Assembly: GCA_040384625.1 (NCBI GenBank)
Contig: JAZKIW010000048.1
Location: 1-64,000 of the forward strand
DNA: 64,000 bases
Origin: CADEEN01 sp040384625
GTDB taxonomy: Bacteria > Pseudomonadota > Gammaproteobacteria > Burkholderiales > Burkholderiaceae_C
Direction: 5' to 3'
Below are positions 17,036 through 27,485 of this stretch, in pieces. The notes under the pieces were generated by a model. It was not told the DNA's origin, did no database searches, and saw nothing but the letters and a program-made list of their open reading frames with translations. The position numbers and the translations under genes are program-made. The stretch's first letter is position 1. Each line of letters begins with the position of its first letter.

Positions 17036-18367
17036 ATGACGCCGGCCGAGATCATTCGCGTCAAGCGCGACGGTGGCGCGCTCGATGTGGCGCAGATCCA
17101 AACCTTCGTCCTGGGCCTGATCGATCGCGGCGGCGCGCGATGGAGCGAAGGCCAGGTCGCGGCCCTGGCGATGGCTGTGCTGCTCAGGGGGATGTCGCGC
17201 GACGAGTGCGTGGCGCTGACCCGGGCGATGCTGCTGTCGGGCGACATACTCGACTGGTCGCGCACCGGCTTCGATGGCCCCATCGTCGATAAGCACTCGA
17301 CCGGCGGCGTCGGCGACAAGGTCAGCCTGATGCTGGCGCCCATCGTCGCGAGCTGCGGCGGGGTGGTGCCGATGATCAGCGGGCACGGTCTCGGCCACAC
17401 CGGCGGCACGCTCGACAAGATGCAGAGCCTGGCCGGCTACCAGGTGGCGCCGAGCCGGGCGCGCCTGACGCGTGTGCTGCACGACGCGGGTTGCGCCATC
17501 ATTGGCGCCAGCGCACGCGTCGCACCGGCCGACCGGCGCCTGTACGCGATCCGCGACGTCACGGCAACCGTCGAGTCAGTGCCGCTCATTACCGCCAGCA
17601 TCCTGTCCAAGAAGCTCGCCGCTGGTCTCGAGGCCTTGGTGATGGACGTCAAGGTCGGAAATGGCGCGTTCTGTGCCGATCTGGCGCAAGCCCGTGCGCT
17701 CTCCGACAGCCTGGTGCAGGTGGCAGCCGGCTCGGGTCTGCCGACGCGCGCCTTGATCACCGACATGAACCAGGTGCTTGGCAGCACGACGGGCAACGCG
17801 CTCGAAGTCCGCGAGGCCATCGACTTTCTCACTGGCAAGGCGCGCGAGCCCCGACTGCTCGAAGTCACGCTGGCGCTGGCCACGCAGATGCTCGAAGTCG
17901 CGGGCCTAGCGCCCAATCGGACGCAGGCCCGCCGCCGCGCCGCCGAAGCACTCGACAGCGGTGCCGCAGCGGAATGTTTTGCGCGCATGGTGGCCGGGCT
18001 GGGCGGGCCGAGCAATGTCCTGTCGATGCGCTTCGCCGGGCTGGCCAAGGCCGCGGTCGTGATCGATTTACCAGCACCGCGCAGCGGGTTCATCACCAAG
18101 ATCGACACGCGCGCGGTCGGCCTGGCCGTGATGAGGCTTGGCGGCGGCCGCATGCGCGCGGGCGATGTCATCGATGCCGCCGTGGGTTGCAGCAGCGTCT
18201 GCGCCATCGGCTCGCGGGTGCAGCGCGGCGACGCACTGCTGCGTGTGCATGCACGCAGCAAAGCCGATGCCAGCGCTGCGCGCGAACGTCTGCTCGGCGC
18301 GATCAGCCTGGGGGAGCAGGCGCCCCCCGTCGCAGCGGTCGTGCACTGGGCGTCTGCGCCCGGGTAA
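17036..18367 (+). CDS. deoA: Thymidine phosphorylase
   Basis: Phosphorolysis of thymidine and deoxyuridine to base and deoxyribose-1-phosphate. At 443 residues it is family length. N-terminal helical domain EIIRVKRDGGAL, phosphate-site motif DKHSTGGVGDKVS, then SGHGLGHTGGTLDK and the C-terminal PYNP-type domain. It is the last gene of the nucleoside cluster. Together with cdd, punA, deoC and the divergent add, it covers pyrimidine and purine (deoxy)nucleosides. No deoB (phosphopentomutase) lies in the window. Confidence 0.95.
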   Translation: MTPAEIIRVKRDGGALDVAQIQTFVLGLIDRGGARWSEGQVAALAMAVLLRGMSRDECVALTRAMLLSGDILDWSRTGFDGPIVDKHSTGGVGDKVSLMLAPIVASCGGVVPMISGHGLGHTGGTLDKMQSLAGYQVAPSRARLTRVLHDAGCAIIGASARVAPADRRLYAIRDVTATVESVPLITASILSKKLAAGLEALVMDVKVGNGAFCADLAQARALSDSLVQVAAGSGLPTRALITDMNQVLGSTTGNALEVREAIDFLTGKAREPRLLEVTLALATQMLEVAGLAPNRTQARRRAAEALDSGAAAECFARMVAGLGGPSNVLSMRFAGLAKAAVVIDLPAPRSGFITKIDTRAVGLAVMRLGGGRMRAGDVIDAAVGCSSVCAIGSRVQRGDALLRVHARSKADASAARERLLGAISLGEQAPPVAAVVHWASAPG

Positions 18368-18398
18368 ACCCCTCCGGCGCGCGCAAACGACGCGCTTC

Positions 18399-18404
18399 TA
18401 GAAT
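18399..18404 (+). promoter_or_regulatory. Candidate -10 box upstream of phaR
   Basis: TAGAAT 34 bases before the phaR ATG, in the 70-bp gap after deoA. No good -35 is visible. Supported mainly by the recurrence of the same hexamer before five other genes in this window. Confidence 0.4.
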
Positions 18405-18437
18405 GAAAGCCACACCCTGCCTGAAACGAGCTTACAC

Positions 18438-19025
18438 ATGCCCAGCGCCCGCCGTCCCCGCAGCAGCCCGCCCGTCGCAGGGCAGGCCGCGCCGGCCACG
18501 CCGCGCGTGTTGAAGAAGTATCCGAATCGGCGCCTGTACGACACACAGAGCAGCAGCTACATCACGCTGGCCGACGTCAAGCAGATGGTGCTGGACAGCG
18601 AAGCCTTCGAAGTGCGCGATGCGAAGAGCGGCGAAGACCTGACGCGAAGCATCCTGCTGCAGATCATCCTGGAAGAGGAGAGCGCCGGCGCACCGATGTT
18701 TTCGACCCAGTCGCTGGCGCAGATTATTCGTTTCTATGGCCATGCCATGCAGGGCGTGATGGGCAGCTACCTCGAGCAGAACCTGCAGACCTTCACCGAC
18801 ATGCAAGCGCGTTTTGCCGAGCAGTCCAAGGGCCTGTACGACCCGAAGAACTTCACGCCCGAAATGTGGACGCAGTTCATGAGCGGGCAGGCGCCGATGA
18901 TGCAAGGCTTGATGGGCAGCTACCTCGAACAGTCGAAGAACCTGTTCGTCCAGATGCAGGAACAGGTCGGCAAGCAGGCCGGCACACTGTTCCCGTTGAC
19001 CGGCTTCGGGGCGGGCAAGAAGTAG
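18438..19025 (+). CDS. phaR: Polyhydroxyalkanoate synthesis repressor PhaR
   Basis: DNA-binding regulator that in PHB producers represses phasin genes and binds polymer granules. The 195-residue protein begins, after a basic proline-rich leader, with the hallmark KKYPNRRLYDT of the PHB/PHA accumulation-regulator domain. A second, helical domain follows with repeated segments GVMGSYLEQNLQTF and GLMGSYLEQSKNLF. The phb biosynthesis genes are not in the window. bdhA at 2461 is consistent with PHB metabolism. Confidence 0.93.
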   Translation: MPSARRPRSSPPVAGQAAPATPRVLKKYPNRRLYDTQSSSYITLADVKQMVLDSEAFEVRDAKSGEDLTRSILLQIILEEESAGAPMFSTQSLAQIIRFYGHAMQGVMGSYLEQNLQTFTDMQARFAEQSKGLYDPKNFTPEMWTQFMSGQAPMMQGLMGSYLEQSKNLFVQMQEQVGKQAGTLFPLTGFGAGKK

Positions 19026-19054
19026 CTGAGGCGCTCGTGCGGGACAATCCCGCG

Positions 19055-20437
19055 ATGAACCAAGCCCTCACCGCCGCCGCACCCAAGGTCGGCTTCGTTT
19101 CCCTCGGCTGCCCGAAGGCCCTGACCGACTCCGAACTGATCCTGACCCAGCTCAGCGCCGAGGGCTACAGCACGAGCAAGAGTTTCGCTGGCGCCGACCT
19201 GGTGATCGTCAACACCTGCGGCTTCATCGACGAGGCTGTGAAGGAGAGCCTGGACACCATCGGCGAAGCGCTGGCCGAGAACGGCCGGGTCATCGTCACC
19301 GGCTGCCTCGGCGCCAAGGCAGCCGACGACGGCAGCGGCGCCAACCTGGTGCGCCAGGTGCATCCTAAGGTGCTGGCGGTGACCGGCCCGCATGCGACGC
19401 AGGAGGTGATGGATGCGGTGCACCTGCACCTGCCCAAGCCGCACGATCCGTTCGTCGATCTGGTCCCGGCGCAAGGCATCAAGCTGACGCCGCGCCACTA
19501 CGCGTACCTGAAGATCAGCGAAGGCTGCAACCACCGTTGCACCTTCTGCATCATCCCTTCAATGCGCGGCGACCTGGTGTCGCGGCCGATTGGCGATGTG
19601 CTCGGCGAGGCGCAGCGCCTGTTCGAGGCCGGCGTCAAGGAGTTGCTGGTGGTGAGCCAGGACACCAGTGCCTACGGCGTCGACGTCAAGTACCGCACCG
19701 GCTTCTGGAACGGCCAACCCGTCAAGGCGCGCATGTTCGAGCTGTGCCAGCGCCTCGGTGAGCTGGCCGACGCGCATGGCGCCTGGGTGCGGCTGCACTA
19801 CGTCTATCCCTACCCGCACGTCGACGAGGTGCTGCCCTTGATGGCCGCAGGCCGCGTGCTGCCTTACCTCGACGTTCCATTCCAGCACTCGCACCCCGAC
19901 GTGCTGCGGCGCATGAAGCGGCCGGCCAGCGGCGAGAAGAACCTGGAACGCCTGGCTCGCTGGCGCGAACTGTGTCCCGAACTGGTCGTGCGCAGCACCT
20001 TCATTGCCGGCTTTCCGGGAGAGACCGAGGCCGAATTCGAGCACTTGCTGCAGTTCGTCGAAGAGGCTGGCATCGATCGGGCCGGGTGCTTCGCCTACTC
20101 GCCGGTCACGGGCGCTGCGGCCAACGAGCTGGCGGGAGCGCTGCCGACGGCCCTCCGCGAAGAGCGCCGGGCGCGCTTCATGGCCGTGGCCGAGCGAGTC
20201 TCGGCAACGCGCCTGCAACGCCGCATCGGCGCGACGATGCAGGTGCTCGTGGACAGTGCACCCGCGCTCGGCCGCAAGGGCGGTGTCGGCCGCAGCTATG
20301 CCGACGCGCCCGAGATCGACGGCAGCGTGCGCCTGCTGCCGCCCGAAAAGGCCAGCAAGGTCTTGAAGGTCGGCGAGTTCACGCAGGCGCGCATCGTGGC
20401 CACCGACGGCCATGACCTGATCGCCCAGCCGGTCTGA
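19055..20437 (+). CDS. rimO: Ribosomal protein S12 methylthiotransferase
   Basis: Radical-SAM enzyme that adds a methylthio group to the conserved Asp of ribosomal protein S12. The ATG at 19055 gives 460 residues. The N-terminal MTTase domain holds cluster cysteines Cys19, Cys55 and Cys84. The radical-SAM site is CNHRCTFC at 158-165. The C-terminal TRAM domain ends in GEFTQARIVATDGHDL. In-frame starts further upstream would run inside phaR and are unlikely. Confidence 0.95.
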   Translation: MNQALTAAAPKVGFVSLGCPKALTDSELILTQLSAEGYSTSKSFAGADLVIVNTCGFIDEAVKESLDTIGEALAENGRVIVTGCLGAKAADDGSGANLVRQVHPKVLAVTGPHATQEVMDAVHLHLPKPHDPFVDLVPAQGIKLTPRHYAYLKISEGCNHRCTFCIIPSMRGDLVSRPIGDVLGEAQRLFEAGVKELLVVSQDTSAYGVDVKYRTGFWNGQPVKARMFELCQRLGELADAHGAWVRLHYVYPYPHVDEVLPLMAAGRVLPYLDVPFQHSHPDVLRRMKRPASGEKNLERLARWRELCPELVVRSTFIAGFPGETEAEFEHLLQFVEEAGIDRAGCFAYSPVTGAAANELAGALPTALREERRARFMAVAERVSATRLQRRIGATMQVLVDSAPALGRKGGVGRSYADAPEIDGSVRLLPPEKASKVLKVGEFTQARIVATDGHDLIAQPV

Positions 20438-20450
20438 AGCGCACAGCGCC

Positions 20451-21635
20451 ATGAGCGAAGAAGCCAAGAGCACGCGGCTGATTCACCATCCGTACCGCGC
20501 ACCCGAGGGCTTCGAGTCGCCGGCGGTGCCGGTAGCGAAGGGTTCCTCGGTGCTTTTCCCGAACGTGGCGGCCTTGCGCTCGCGCACCTGGGTCGATCGC
20601 AGCGGCTACACCTACGGTCTGCACGGCACGCCCACCACCTTCACGCTCGAGGAGCGCCTGGCAACGCTGGAAGGCGGTCGCCATTGCGTCCTCGTGAGCA
20701 GTGGTCTGGCAGCCATCACCCTGGTTGACATCGCCTTGCTGGCGAGTGGCGACCAGGTGCTGTTGCCCGATAACGTCTACGGGCCGAGCAAGTCCTTTAC
20801 GCGCCATGAACTGGCGCGCTGGGGTGTCGGGCTTGCGACCTACGATCCGCTCGATCCCGATTCGCTGGTTGCCGCGCTCAGTGCCGCAACCAAGCTGGTC
20901 TGGCTCGAAGCGGCCGGCTCAGTGACGCTCGAGTTTCCTGACCTGCGCGCGTTGGTGCGCAGCGTGCGCGAGCGGGCGCCCCAGGCCGTGGTGGCGCTGG
21001 ACAACACCTGGGGCGCGGGCCTGGCGTTCGACGCCTTCGACCTCGGTCAAGGGCAGGGCGTCGATGTGACCGTCCACGCCCTGACCAAGTACCCGTCGGG
21101 CGGTGGTGACGTGCTGATGGGCTCGGTGGTCTGCCGCGACGATGCCCTGGCGCGAACCCTGTCGTTGGCGCGCAGCCGTGTCGGCCATGGCGTGGGCGCG
21201 AACGACGTCGAGATCCTGTTGCGCTCCCTGCCGACACTGGCCCTGCGTTATGCCGCGCAGGACGCCAGTGGGCGTGCGCTGGCGCAATGGTGCACGACAC
21301 GAACCGAATTTGCCCGCGTCCTGCATCCGGCCCTGCCCGGCTCGCCGGGCCACGAGCACTGGGCCTCGCACTGCCGGGCGGCGGCCGGCCTGGTCTGTGT
21401 CGAGATCGATCCGCAGTTCACGCCGGCGCAGGCGGATGCCTTCGTCGACGCGTTGCGGCGCTTTCGCATCGGCTGGTCCTGGGGCGGCCCGGTGAGCCTG
21501 GCGGTGCCGTACCAGGCCGCGACGATCCGCGACCGGCCGACGCCGTACCGCGGCTCGCTGGTGAGATTCAGCCTCGGCCTGGAGGCAGTCGAGGACCTGA
21601 TTGCCGACGCCGAGCAGGCGCTGGCGGCTTTATAG
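20451..21635 (+). CDS. metC: Cystathionine beta-lyase
   Basis: PLP enzyme of the Cys/Met metabolism family, cleaving cystathionine to homocysteine, pyruvate and ammonia. 394 residues. It has YGLHGTPTTF (phosphate and substrate region), DNTWGAG and the PLP Lys213 in HALTKYPSGGGD. The WSWGGPVSL segment near the C-terminus favours MetC over cystathionine gamma-synthase. It lies 13 bp after rimO on the same strand and converges with smpB, three bases from its end. Substrate preference within the family is inferred. Confidence 0.9.
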   Translation: MSEEAKSTRLIHHPYRAPEGFESPAVPVAKGSSVLFPNVAALRSRTWVDRSGYTYGLHGTPTTFTLEERLATLEGGRHCVLVSSGLAAITLVDIALLASGDQVLLPDNVYGPSKSFTRHELARWGVGLATYDPLDPDSLVAALSAATKLVWLEAAGSVTLEFPDLRALVRSVRERAPQAVVALDNTWGAGLAFDAFDLGQGQGVDVTVHALTKYPSGGGDVLMGSVVCRDDALARTLSLARSRVGHGVGANDVEILLRSLPTLALRYAAQDASGRALAQWCTTRTEFARVLHPALPGSPGHEHWASHCRAAAGLVCVEIDPQFTPAQADAFVDALRRFRIGWSWGGPVSLAVPYQAATIRDRPTPYRGSLVRFSLGLEAVEDLIADAEQALAAL

Positions 21636-21638
21636 GCC

Positions 21639-22097
21639 TCAGGCCTTCGATGAGACCTTGTGCCGCATCAGGCGGCCCTTCTCGCGGTCCCAGTCACGCT
21701 GCTTCTCGGTGTTGCGCTTGTCGTGCTCGGCCTTGCCTTTGGCCAGCGCGATGGTTGCCTTGACGCGTCCACCCTTGTAGTGCAGGTCCAGCGGCACCAG
21801 GGTGAAGCCCTTCTGCTCGACCTTGCCGATCAGCCGGCGGATCTCCTCCTTGTGCATCAGCAGCTTCTTGGTCCGATCGGGTTCGGGCTTGACGTGCGTC
21901 GAGGCCGAACCGAGAGCATTGATGCGGCAGCCGATCAGGCTCAACTCACCGTCGCGGATCACCACATAGCCGTCCGTGAGCTGCACCTGCCCGGCGCGGA
22001 TGGCCTTGATCTCCCATCCACTGAGCACGACGCCGGCCTCGTGGGTCTCCTCGATGTGGTACTCGAAACGGGCGCGGCGGTTCTCGGCAATCGACAT
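21639..22097 (-). CDS. smpB: SsrA-binding protein (trans-translation)
   Basis: Binds tmRNA and delivers it to stalled ribosomes. 152 residues from the ATG at 22097. Family segments are RARFEYHIEETHEAGVVLSG, GWEIKAIR, the conserved IGCRINAL region and a basic C-terminal tail (KRDTEKQRDWDREKGR-type). No clear Shine-Dalgarno sequence is seen before this ATG. An in-frame extension upstream lacks family similarity. It is divergent from ratA, the same arrangement as in E. coli. Confidence 0.95.
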   Translation of the reverse strand: MSIAENRRARFEYHIEETHEAGVVLSGWEIKAIRAGQVQLTDGYVVIRDGELSLIGCRINALGSASTHVKPEPDRTKKLLMHKEEIRRLIGKVEQKGFTLVPLDLHYKGGRVKATIALAKGKAEHDKRNTEKQRDWDREKGRLMRHKVSSKA

Positions 22098-22109
22098 GGA
22101 GGCGGCTTC

Positions 22110-22115
22110 TAGAAT
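22110..22115 (+). promoter_or_regulatory. Candidate -10 box between smpB and ratA
   Basis: TAGAAT, 11 bases before the ratA ATG, within the 29-bp divergent gap. The spacing would leave a very short leader for ratA. It is one of six such hexamers in the window. Confidence 0.35.
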
Positions 22116-22126
22116 CCGTCGATTGT

Positions 22127-22591
22127 ATGAAGCACGTGAAGAAGTCCGTCTTGCTGTGGTACTCCCCGCGTGAGATGTACAACTTGGTGACTGCGGTCGA
22201 GGACTACCCTGATTTCCTGCCCTGGTGCGAACGGGCCGAGGTTCTGCAGCGCGATGATGCCGGCATGACGGCACGCCTGACTCTGGCTAAGGCTGGTGTT
22301 CGGCATGCCTTCACGACGCGCAACCTGCACCGACCCGACGAAGAGGTGCGGGTGCAGTTGGTCGACGGCCCGTTCTCGCGCTTGGACGGCATCTGGCGCT
22401 TCCTGCCGCTTGGCCGGGGCGGCGCAGCGCCAGGCGACGAGGCCAAAGCTTGCCGCGTCGAGTTCGACTTGCGCTACGCCTTTGCCAATGTTGCGCTCGA
22501 AGCGGTCGTCAGCCCGGTCTTTGACCGCATCGCCAACACCCTTGTCGACTCTTTCGTGCAGCGCGCAGAGCAGGTCCATGGCCCCCGCTGA
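22127..22591 (+). CDS. ratA: RatA/Coq10-like START-domain protein
   Basis: Small lipid-binding-fold protein of 154 residues. Motifs are SVLLWYSPREMYNLV, the conserved YPDFLPWC and RFLPLGRGG-type turns, and a C-terminal amphipathic helix. In E. coli RatA has been described as blocking 70S subunit association. The family also resembles Coq10 ubiquinone chaperones, so function is open. Conserved pairing with divergent smpB and downstream rnfH is present. It overlaps rnfH by 14 bases. Confidence 0.88.
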   Translation: MKHVKKSVLLWYSPREMYNLVTAVEDYPDFLPWCERAEVLQRDDAGMTARLTLAKAGVRHAFTTRNLHRPDEEVRVQLVDGPFSRLDGIWRFLPLGRGGAAPGDEAKACRVEFDLRYAFANVALEAVVSPVFDRIANTLVDSFVQRAEQVHGPR

Positions 22592-22910
22592 GGCCAAGCT
22601 GCATGTCGAACTGGCCTGGAGTCCGCAGGCCCGGCAGGTGCTGACGCTCGCGCTCGATCTGCCTGCCGGCAGCACGGTGGTTGGTGCACTGCGGGCGAGC
22701 GGCTGGATCGAGGCCCATGGCCTTGCGCTCGAGGGCTTGCGCTGCGGCGTCTGGGGGCGGGCGCAACCGCTGGACCATCCGCTGCGTGACGGCGACCGGA
22801 TCGAGATCTACCGCCCCCTGATAGTCGACCCCAAGGAGGCGCGCCGCCTGCGCTACAAGAAGCAGGGACGGCGTAAGGCGCCTGCCTCGACGGACAAGCC
22901 CGTGAACTAG
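22578..22910 (+). CDS. rnfH: RnfH-family ubiquitin-like protein
   Basis: Protein of 110 residues from the ATG at 22578, overlapping the ratA stop. It has the RnfH/UPF0125 pattern KLHVELAWSPQAR..., then LRDGDRIEIYRPLIVDPKEARR near residues 70-90 and a basic tail KKQGRRKAP. The fold is beta-grasp, and the role is not established. It ends in TAG, whose bases also form the first half of the TAGAAT box in front of icd. Confidence 0.9.
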   Translation: MAPAEAKLHVELAWSPQARQVLTLALDLPAGSTVVGALRASGWIEAHGLALEGLRCGVWGRAQPLDHPLRDGDRIEIYRPLIVDPKEARRLRYKKQGRRKAPASTDKPVN

Positions 22911-22913
22911 AAT
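22908..22913 (+). promoter_or_regulatory. Candidate -10 box of icd overlapping the rnfH stop
   Basis: TAGAAT starts with the rnfH stop codon TAG and lies 55 bases before the icd ATG. No canonical -35 is evident. Inference from recurrence of this hexamer before genes. Confidence 0.4.
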
Positions 22914-22968
22914 TTCCGGCTCGGCCATCGATCGAAGCAGACACCTCAACCCGGAGCTCGCGCCCGCC

Positions 22969-24225
22969 ATGTACCAGCACATCAAGGTCCCCGAAGGCGG
23001 CAAGAAGATCACCGTCAACCCGGACTACTCGCTCAACGTGCCCGACCAGCCGATCATTCCGTACATCGAGGGCGACGGTACCGGGCTGGACATCACGCCG
23101 GTGATGCTCAAGGTGGTCGATGCCGCTGTGGCCAAGAGCTACGGTGGCACGCGCCAGATCCACTGGATGGAGGTCTACGCCGGCGAGAAGTCGACCAAGG
23201 TCTACGGCCCCGACGTCTGGCTGCCGCAGGAGACGCTGGACGTGGTGCGCGAGTACGTCGTGTCGATCAAGGGCCCGCTGACGACCCCGGTGGGCGGCGG
23301 CATCCGCAGCCTGAACGTGGCCTTGCGCCAGGAACTCGACCTTTACGTCTGCCTGCGCCCGATCCAATACTTCAAGGGCGTGCCGAGCCCGGTCAAGGAA
23401 CCCGAGAAGACCAACATGGTCATCTTCCGTGAGAACTCGGAAGACATCTACGCCGGCATCGAGTTCGAGGCCGAGAGCGACAAGGCCAAGAAGCTGATCA
23501 AGTTCCTGCAGGACGAGATGGGCGTAAAGAAGATCCGCTTCCCCAACACCTCGGGCATCGGCGTCAAGCCCGTGAGCCGCGAGGGTACCGAGCGCCTGGT
23601 GCGCAAGGCCATCCAGTACGCGATCGACAACGACAAGCCCAGCGTGACCATCGTGCACAAGGGCAACATCATGAAGTTCACCGAAGGGGGCTTCCGCGAC
23701 TGGAGCTATGCGTTGGCGCAGAAGGAATTCGGCGCCGAGCTGATCGACGGCGGACCGTGGTGCAAATTCAAGAACCCGAAGACCGGGCGTGTGATCACGG
23801 TCAAGGACTCGATCGCCGATGCCTTCCTGCAGCAGATCCTGCTGCGCCCGGCTGAATACTCGGTGATCGCGACGCTCAACCTGAACGGCGACTATGTGTC
23901 CGACGCCCTTGCGGCCCAGGTCGGCGGCATCGGCATCGCGCCTGGGGCCAACCTGTCAGACTCGGTGGCGATGTTCGAGGCCACCCATGGCACAGCACCC
24001 AAGTACGCCGGCAAGGACTACGTCAACCCCGGTTCCGAGATTCTCTCGGCCGAGATGATGTTGCGCCACATGGGCTGGACCGAGGCAGCTGACCTGATCA
24101 TCGCTTCGATGGAGCGATCCATCGCCAGCAAGAAGGTGACCTATGACTTCGCGCGCCTGATGGAGGGTGCGACGCAGGTGTCGTGCTCAGGCTTTGGGCA
24201 GGTGATGATCGAGCACATGCAATGA
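22969..24225 (+). CDS. icd: NADP-dependent isocitrate dehydrogenase, dimeric class
   Basis: TCA-cycle enzyme decarboxylating isocitrate to 2-oxoglutarate. 418 residues, homodimeric E. coli type: YIEGDGTGLDITPV, GPLTTPVGGGIRSLNVALR, RENSEDIYAGIEF and EATHGTAPKYAGKD. Ser114 in GGIRSLN corresponds to the phosphorylation-controlled serine of the E. coli enzyme. AceK itself is not in the window. A strong terminator follows, and then a second, unrelated isocitrate dehydrogenase. Competing use of isocitrate by the isocitrate lyase gene at 52420 makes this a regulated branch point. Confidence 0.97.
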   Translation: MYQHIKVPEGGKKITVNPDYSLNVPDQPIIPYIEGDGTGLDITPVMLKVVDAAVAKSYGGTRQIHWMEVYAGEKSTKVYGPDVWLPQETLDVVREYVVSIKGPLTTPVGGGIRSLNVALRQELDLYVCLRPIQYFKGVPSPVKEPEKTNMVIFRENSEDIYAGIEFEAESDKAKKLIKFLQDEMGVKKIRFPNTSGIGVKPVSREGTERLVRKAIQYAIDNDKPSVTIVHKGNIMKFTEGGFRDWSYALAQKEFGAELIDGGPWCKFKNPKTGRVITVKDSIADAFLQQILLRPAEYSVIATLNLNGDYVSDALAAQVGGIGIAPGANLSDSVAMFEATHGTAPKYAGKDYVNPGSEILSAEMMLRHMGWTEAADLIIASMERSIASKKVTYDFARLMEGATQVSCSGFGQVMIEHMQ

Positions 24226-24257
24226 CGTCAGTGCCGGTGCACCTGAGTGCACAGAAG

Positions 24258-24289
24258 AACCCCAGTTGATTGATTTGACTGGGGTTTTT
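24258..24289 (+). terminator. Rho-independent terminator after icd
   Basis: AACCCCAGT and ACTGGGGTT form a nine-base-pair stem around an 11-base AT-rich loop, followed by a T-rich tract. It separates icd from the monomeric isocitrate dehydrogenase gene. Confidence 0.9.
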
Positions 24290-24352
24290 GCTTTTTTCAT
24301 CCGGCCCGCGTGACCGAATGCCCGAGCGATTACCGCAACCTGGAGACTCTCA

Positions 24353-26584
<2,232 letters not shown>

Positions 26585-26667
26585 GGTACTCGCGCAGCAA
26601 CGGCGCATTTGCGCAGGCACAAGGGCGCCCTGTGCCGCGGCTCGCGCGGCCGATCTCCTTTTGCCAG

Positions 26668-26692
26668 AAAAACCCGCCTCTGGCGGGCTTTT
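26668..26692. terminator. Bidirectional terminator between icd2 and the cold-shock gene
   Basis: CCCGCC-TCT-GGCGGG stem-loop with CTTTT on the plus strand and TTTTT after the stem on the minus strand. It can stop both the icd2 transcript and the convergent csp transcript. Confidence 0.8.
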
Positions 26693-26695
26693 CAC

Positions 26696-26950
26696 TTACG
26701 CGGGTGATGCAGCTCCGGTCGGGGCCGGCAGGGCAACACCTTGGGCATCGACCGGATGGATGTTCTGTGCCTGATCGCCCTTGGGACCCTGCACCAGGTC
26801 ATAGGCCACACGCGAACCCTGCTTGAGGGTGCGAAAGCCGCCCATCTGGATGCAGGAGAAATGGGCGAACACATCGCCGCCACCGCCTTCGGGCTCGATG
26901 AAGCCGAATCCCTTGGCGTCGTTGAACCACTTGACGTTGCCGAAGGCCAT
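26696..26950 (-). CDS. Cold-shock (CspA-type) RNA/DNA-binding protein
   Basis: Protein of 84 residues starting at the ATG at 26950 after GGAGAAAAAG. It has the CspA beta-barrel with RNP1 KGFGFIEP (13-20) and an RNP2-like VFAHFSCI (27-34), where Ala replaces the usual Val/Ile before His. It carries a C-terminal extension of about 15 residues beyond the core (VDAQGVALPAPTGA), longer than E. coli CspA. It probably acts as an RNA chaperone. Confidence 0.93.
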   Translation of the reverse strand: MAFGNVKWFNDAKGFGFIEPEGGGGDVFAHFSCIQMGGFRTLKQGSRVAYDLVQGPKGDQAQNIHPVDAQGVALPAPTGAASPA

Positions 26951-27098
26951 CTTTTTCTCCTGTCTCCGTACTGCGCAGGCAATTGTCAAGATGTTGACGC
27001 TGGCGTGTCAAGGCGCTGTCCAGCCGAAGCCAGGTACTTGACAAAGCTGGATGCGGCGCCAGATTGCCCTCCTAGCCTGTCTGTAGAGCCCGACTCGA

Positions 27099-27104
27099 TA
27101 GAAT
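27099..27104 (+). promoter_or_regulatory. Candidate -10 box upstream of clpS
   Basis: TAGAAT six bases before the clpS ATG. If real, the transcript would be nearly leaderless, so an earlier promoter is also possible. Confidence 0.3.
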
Positions 27105-27110
27105 CGCCGC

Positions 27111-27485
27111 ATGCCCTCCGAGCCCCCGTCGCCAGCGCCCAAGGCACCGAATCCGCCCGATCCGTCGCGCGCTCCCGGGCGCGATGACGGTCAAGGCGCG
27201 GTTGTTGCGGAGAAGCAGGAACAGCGCGTCGAGCCACCCAAGTTGTACCAGGTGGTGATGCTCAACGACGACTACACGCCGATGGAGTTCGTGGTCCTGG
27301 TTTTGCAGGAATACTTCCTGCGAGACATCGACACGGCGACCCAGATCATGCTCAAAATCCACCACGAAGGGCGTGGTGTGTGTGGTGTCTACAGCAGAGA
27401 CATCGCCGCGACCAAGGTTGAACTGGTGCAAGCCGCCGCCAAGCGCGCCGGTCACCCGCTGCAATGCATTATGGAGGCCGCATGA
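27111..27485 (+). CDS. clpS: ClpS adaptor for ClpAP
   Basis: Adaptor that delivers N-degron substrates to ClpA. 124 residues: a proline-rich, probably flexible N-terminal extension of about 40 residues, then the ClpS core with VVMLNDDYTPMEFVV (substrate pocket), KIHHEGRGVCGVYSRDIA and a terminal LQCIMEA. It overlaps clpA by four bases. Confidence 0.96.
   Translation: MPSEPPSPAPKAPNPPDPSRAPGRDDGQGAVVAEKQEQRVEPPKLYQVVMLNDDYTPMEFVVLVLQEYFLRDIDTATQIMLKIHHEGRGVCGVYSRDIAATKVELVQAAAKRAGHPLQCIMEAA

Noticed and set aside
16076..17482. 468-residue minus-strand frame opposite deoC/deoA
   Set aside because: Shadow of two well-supported genes. His/Arg/Gln-rich with no recognisable motif and no ribosome-binding site.
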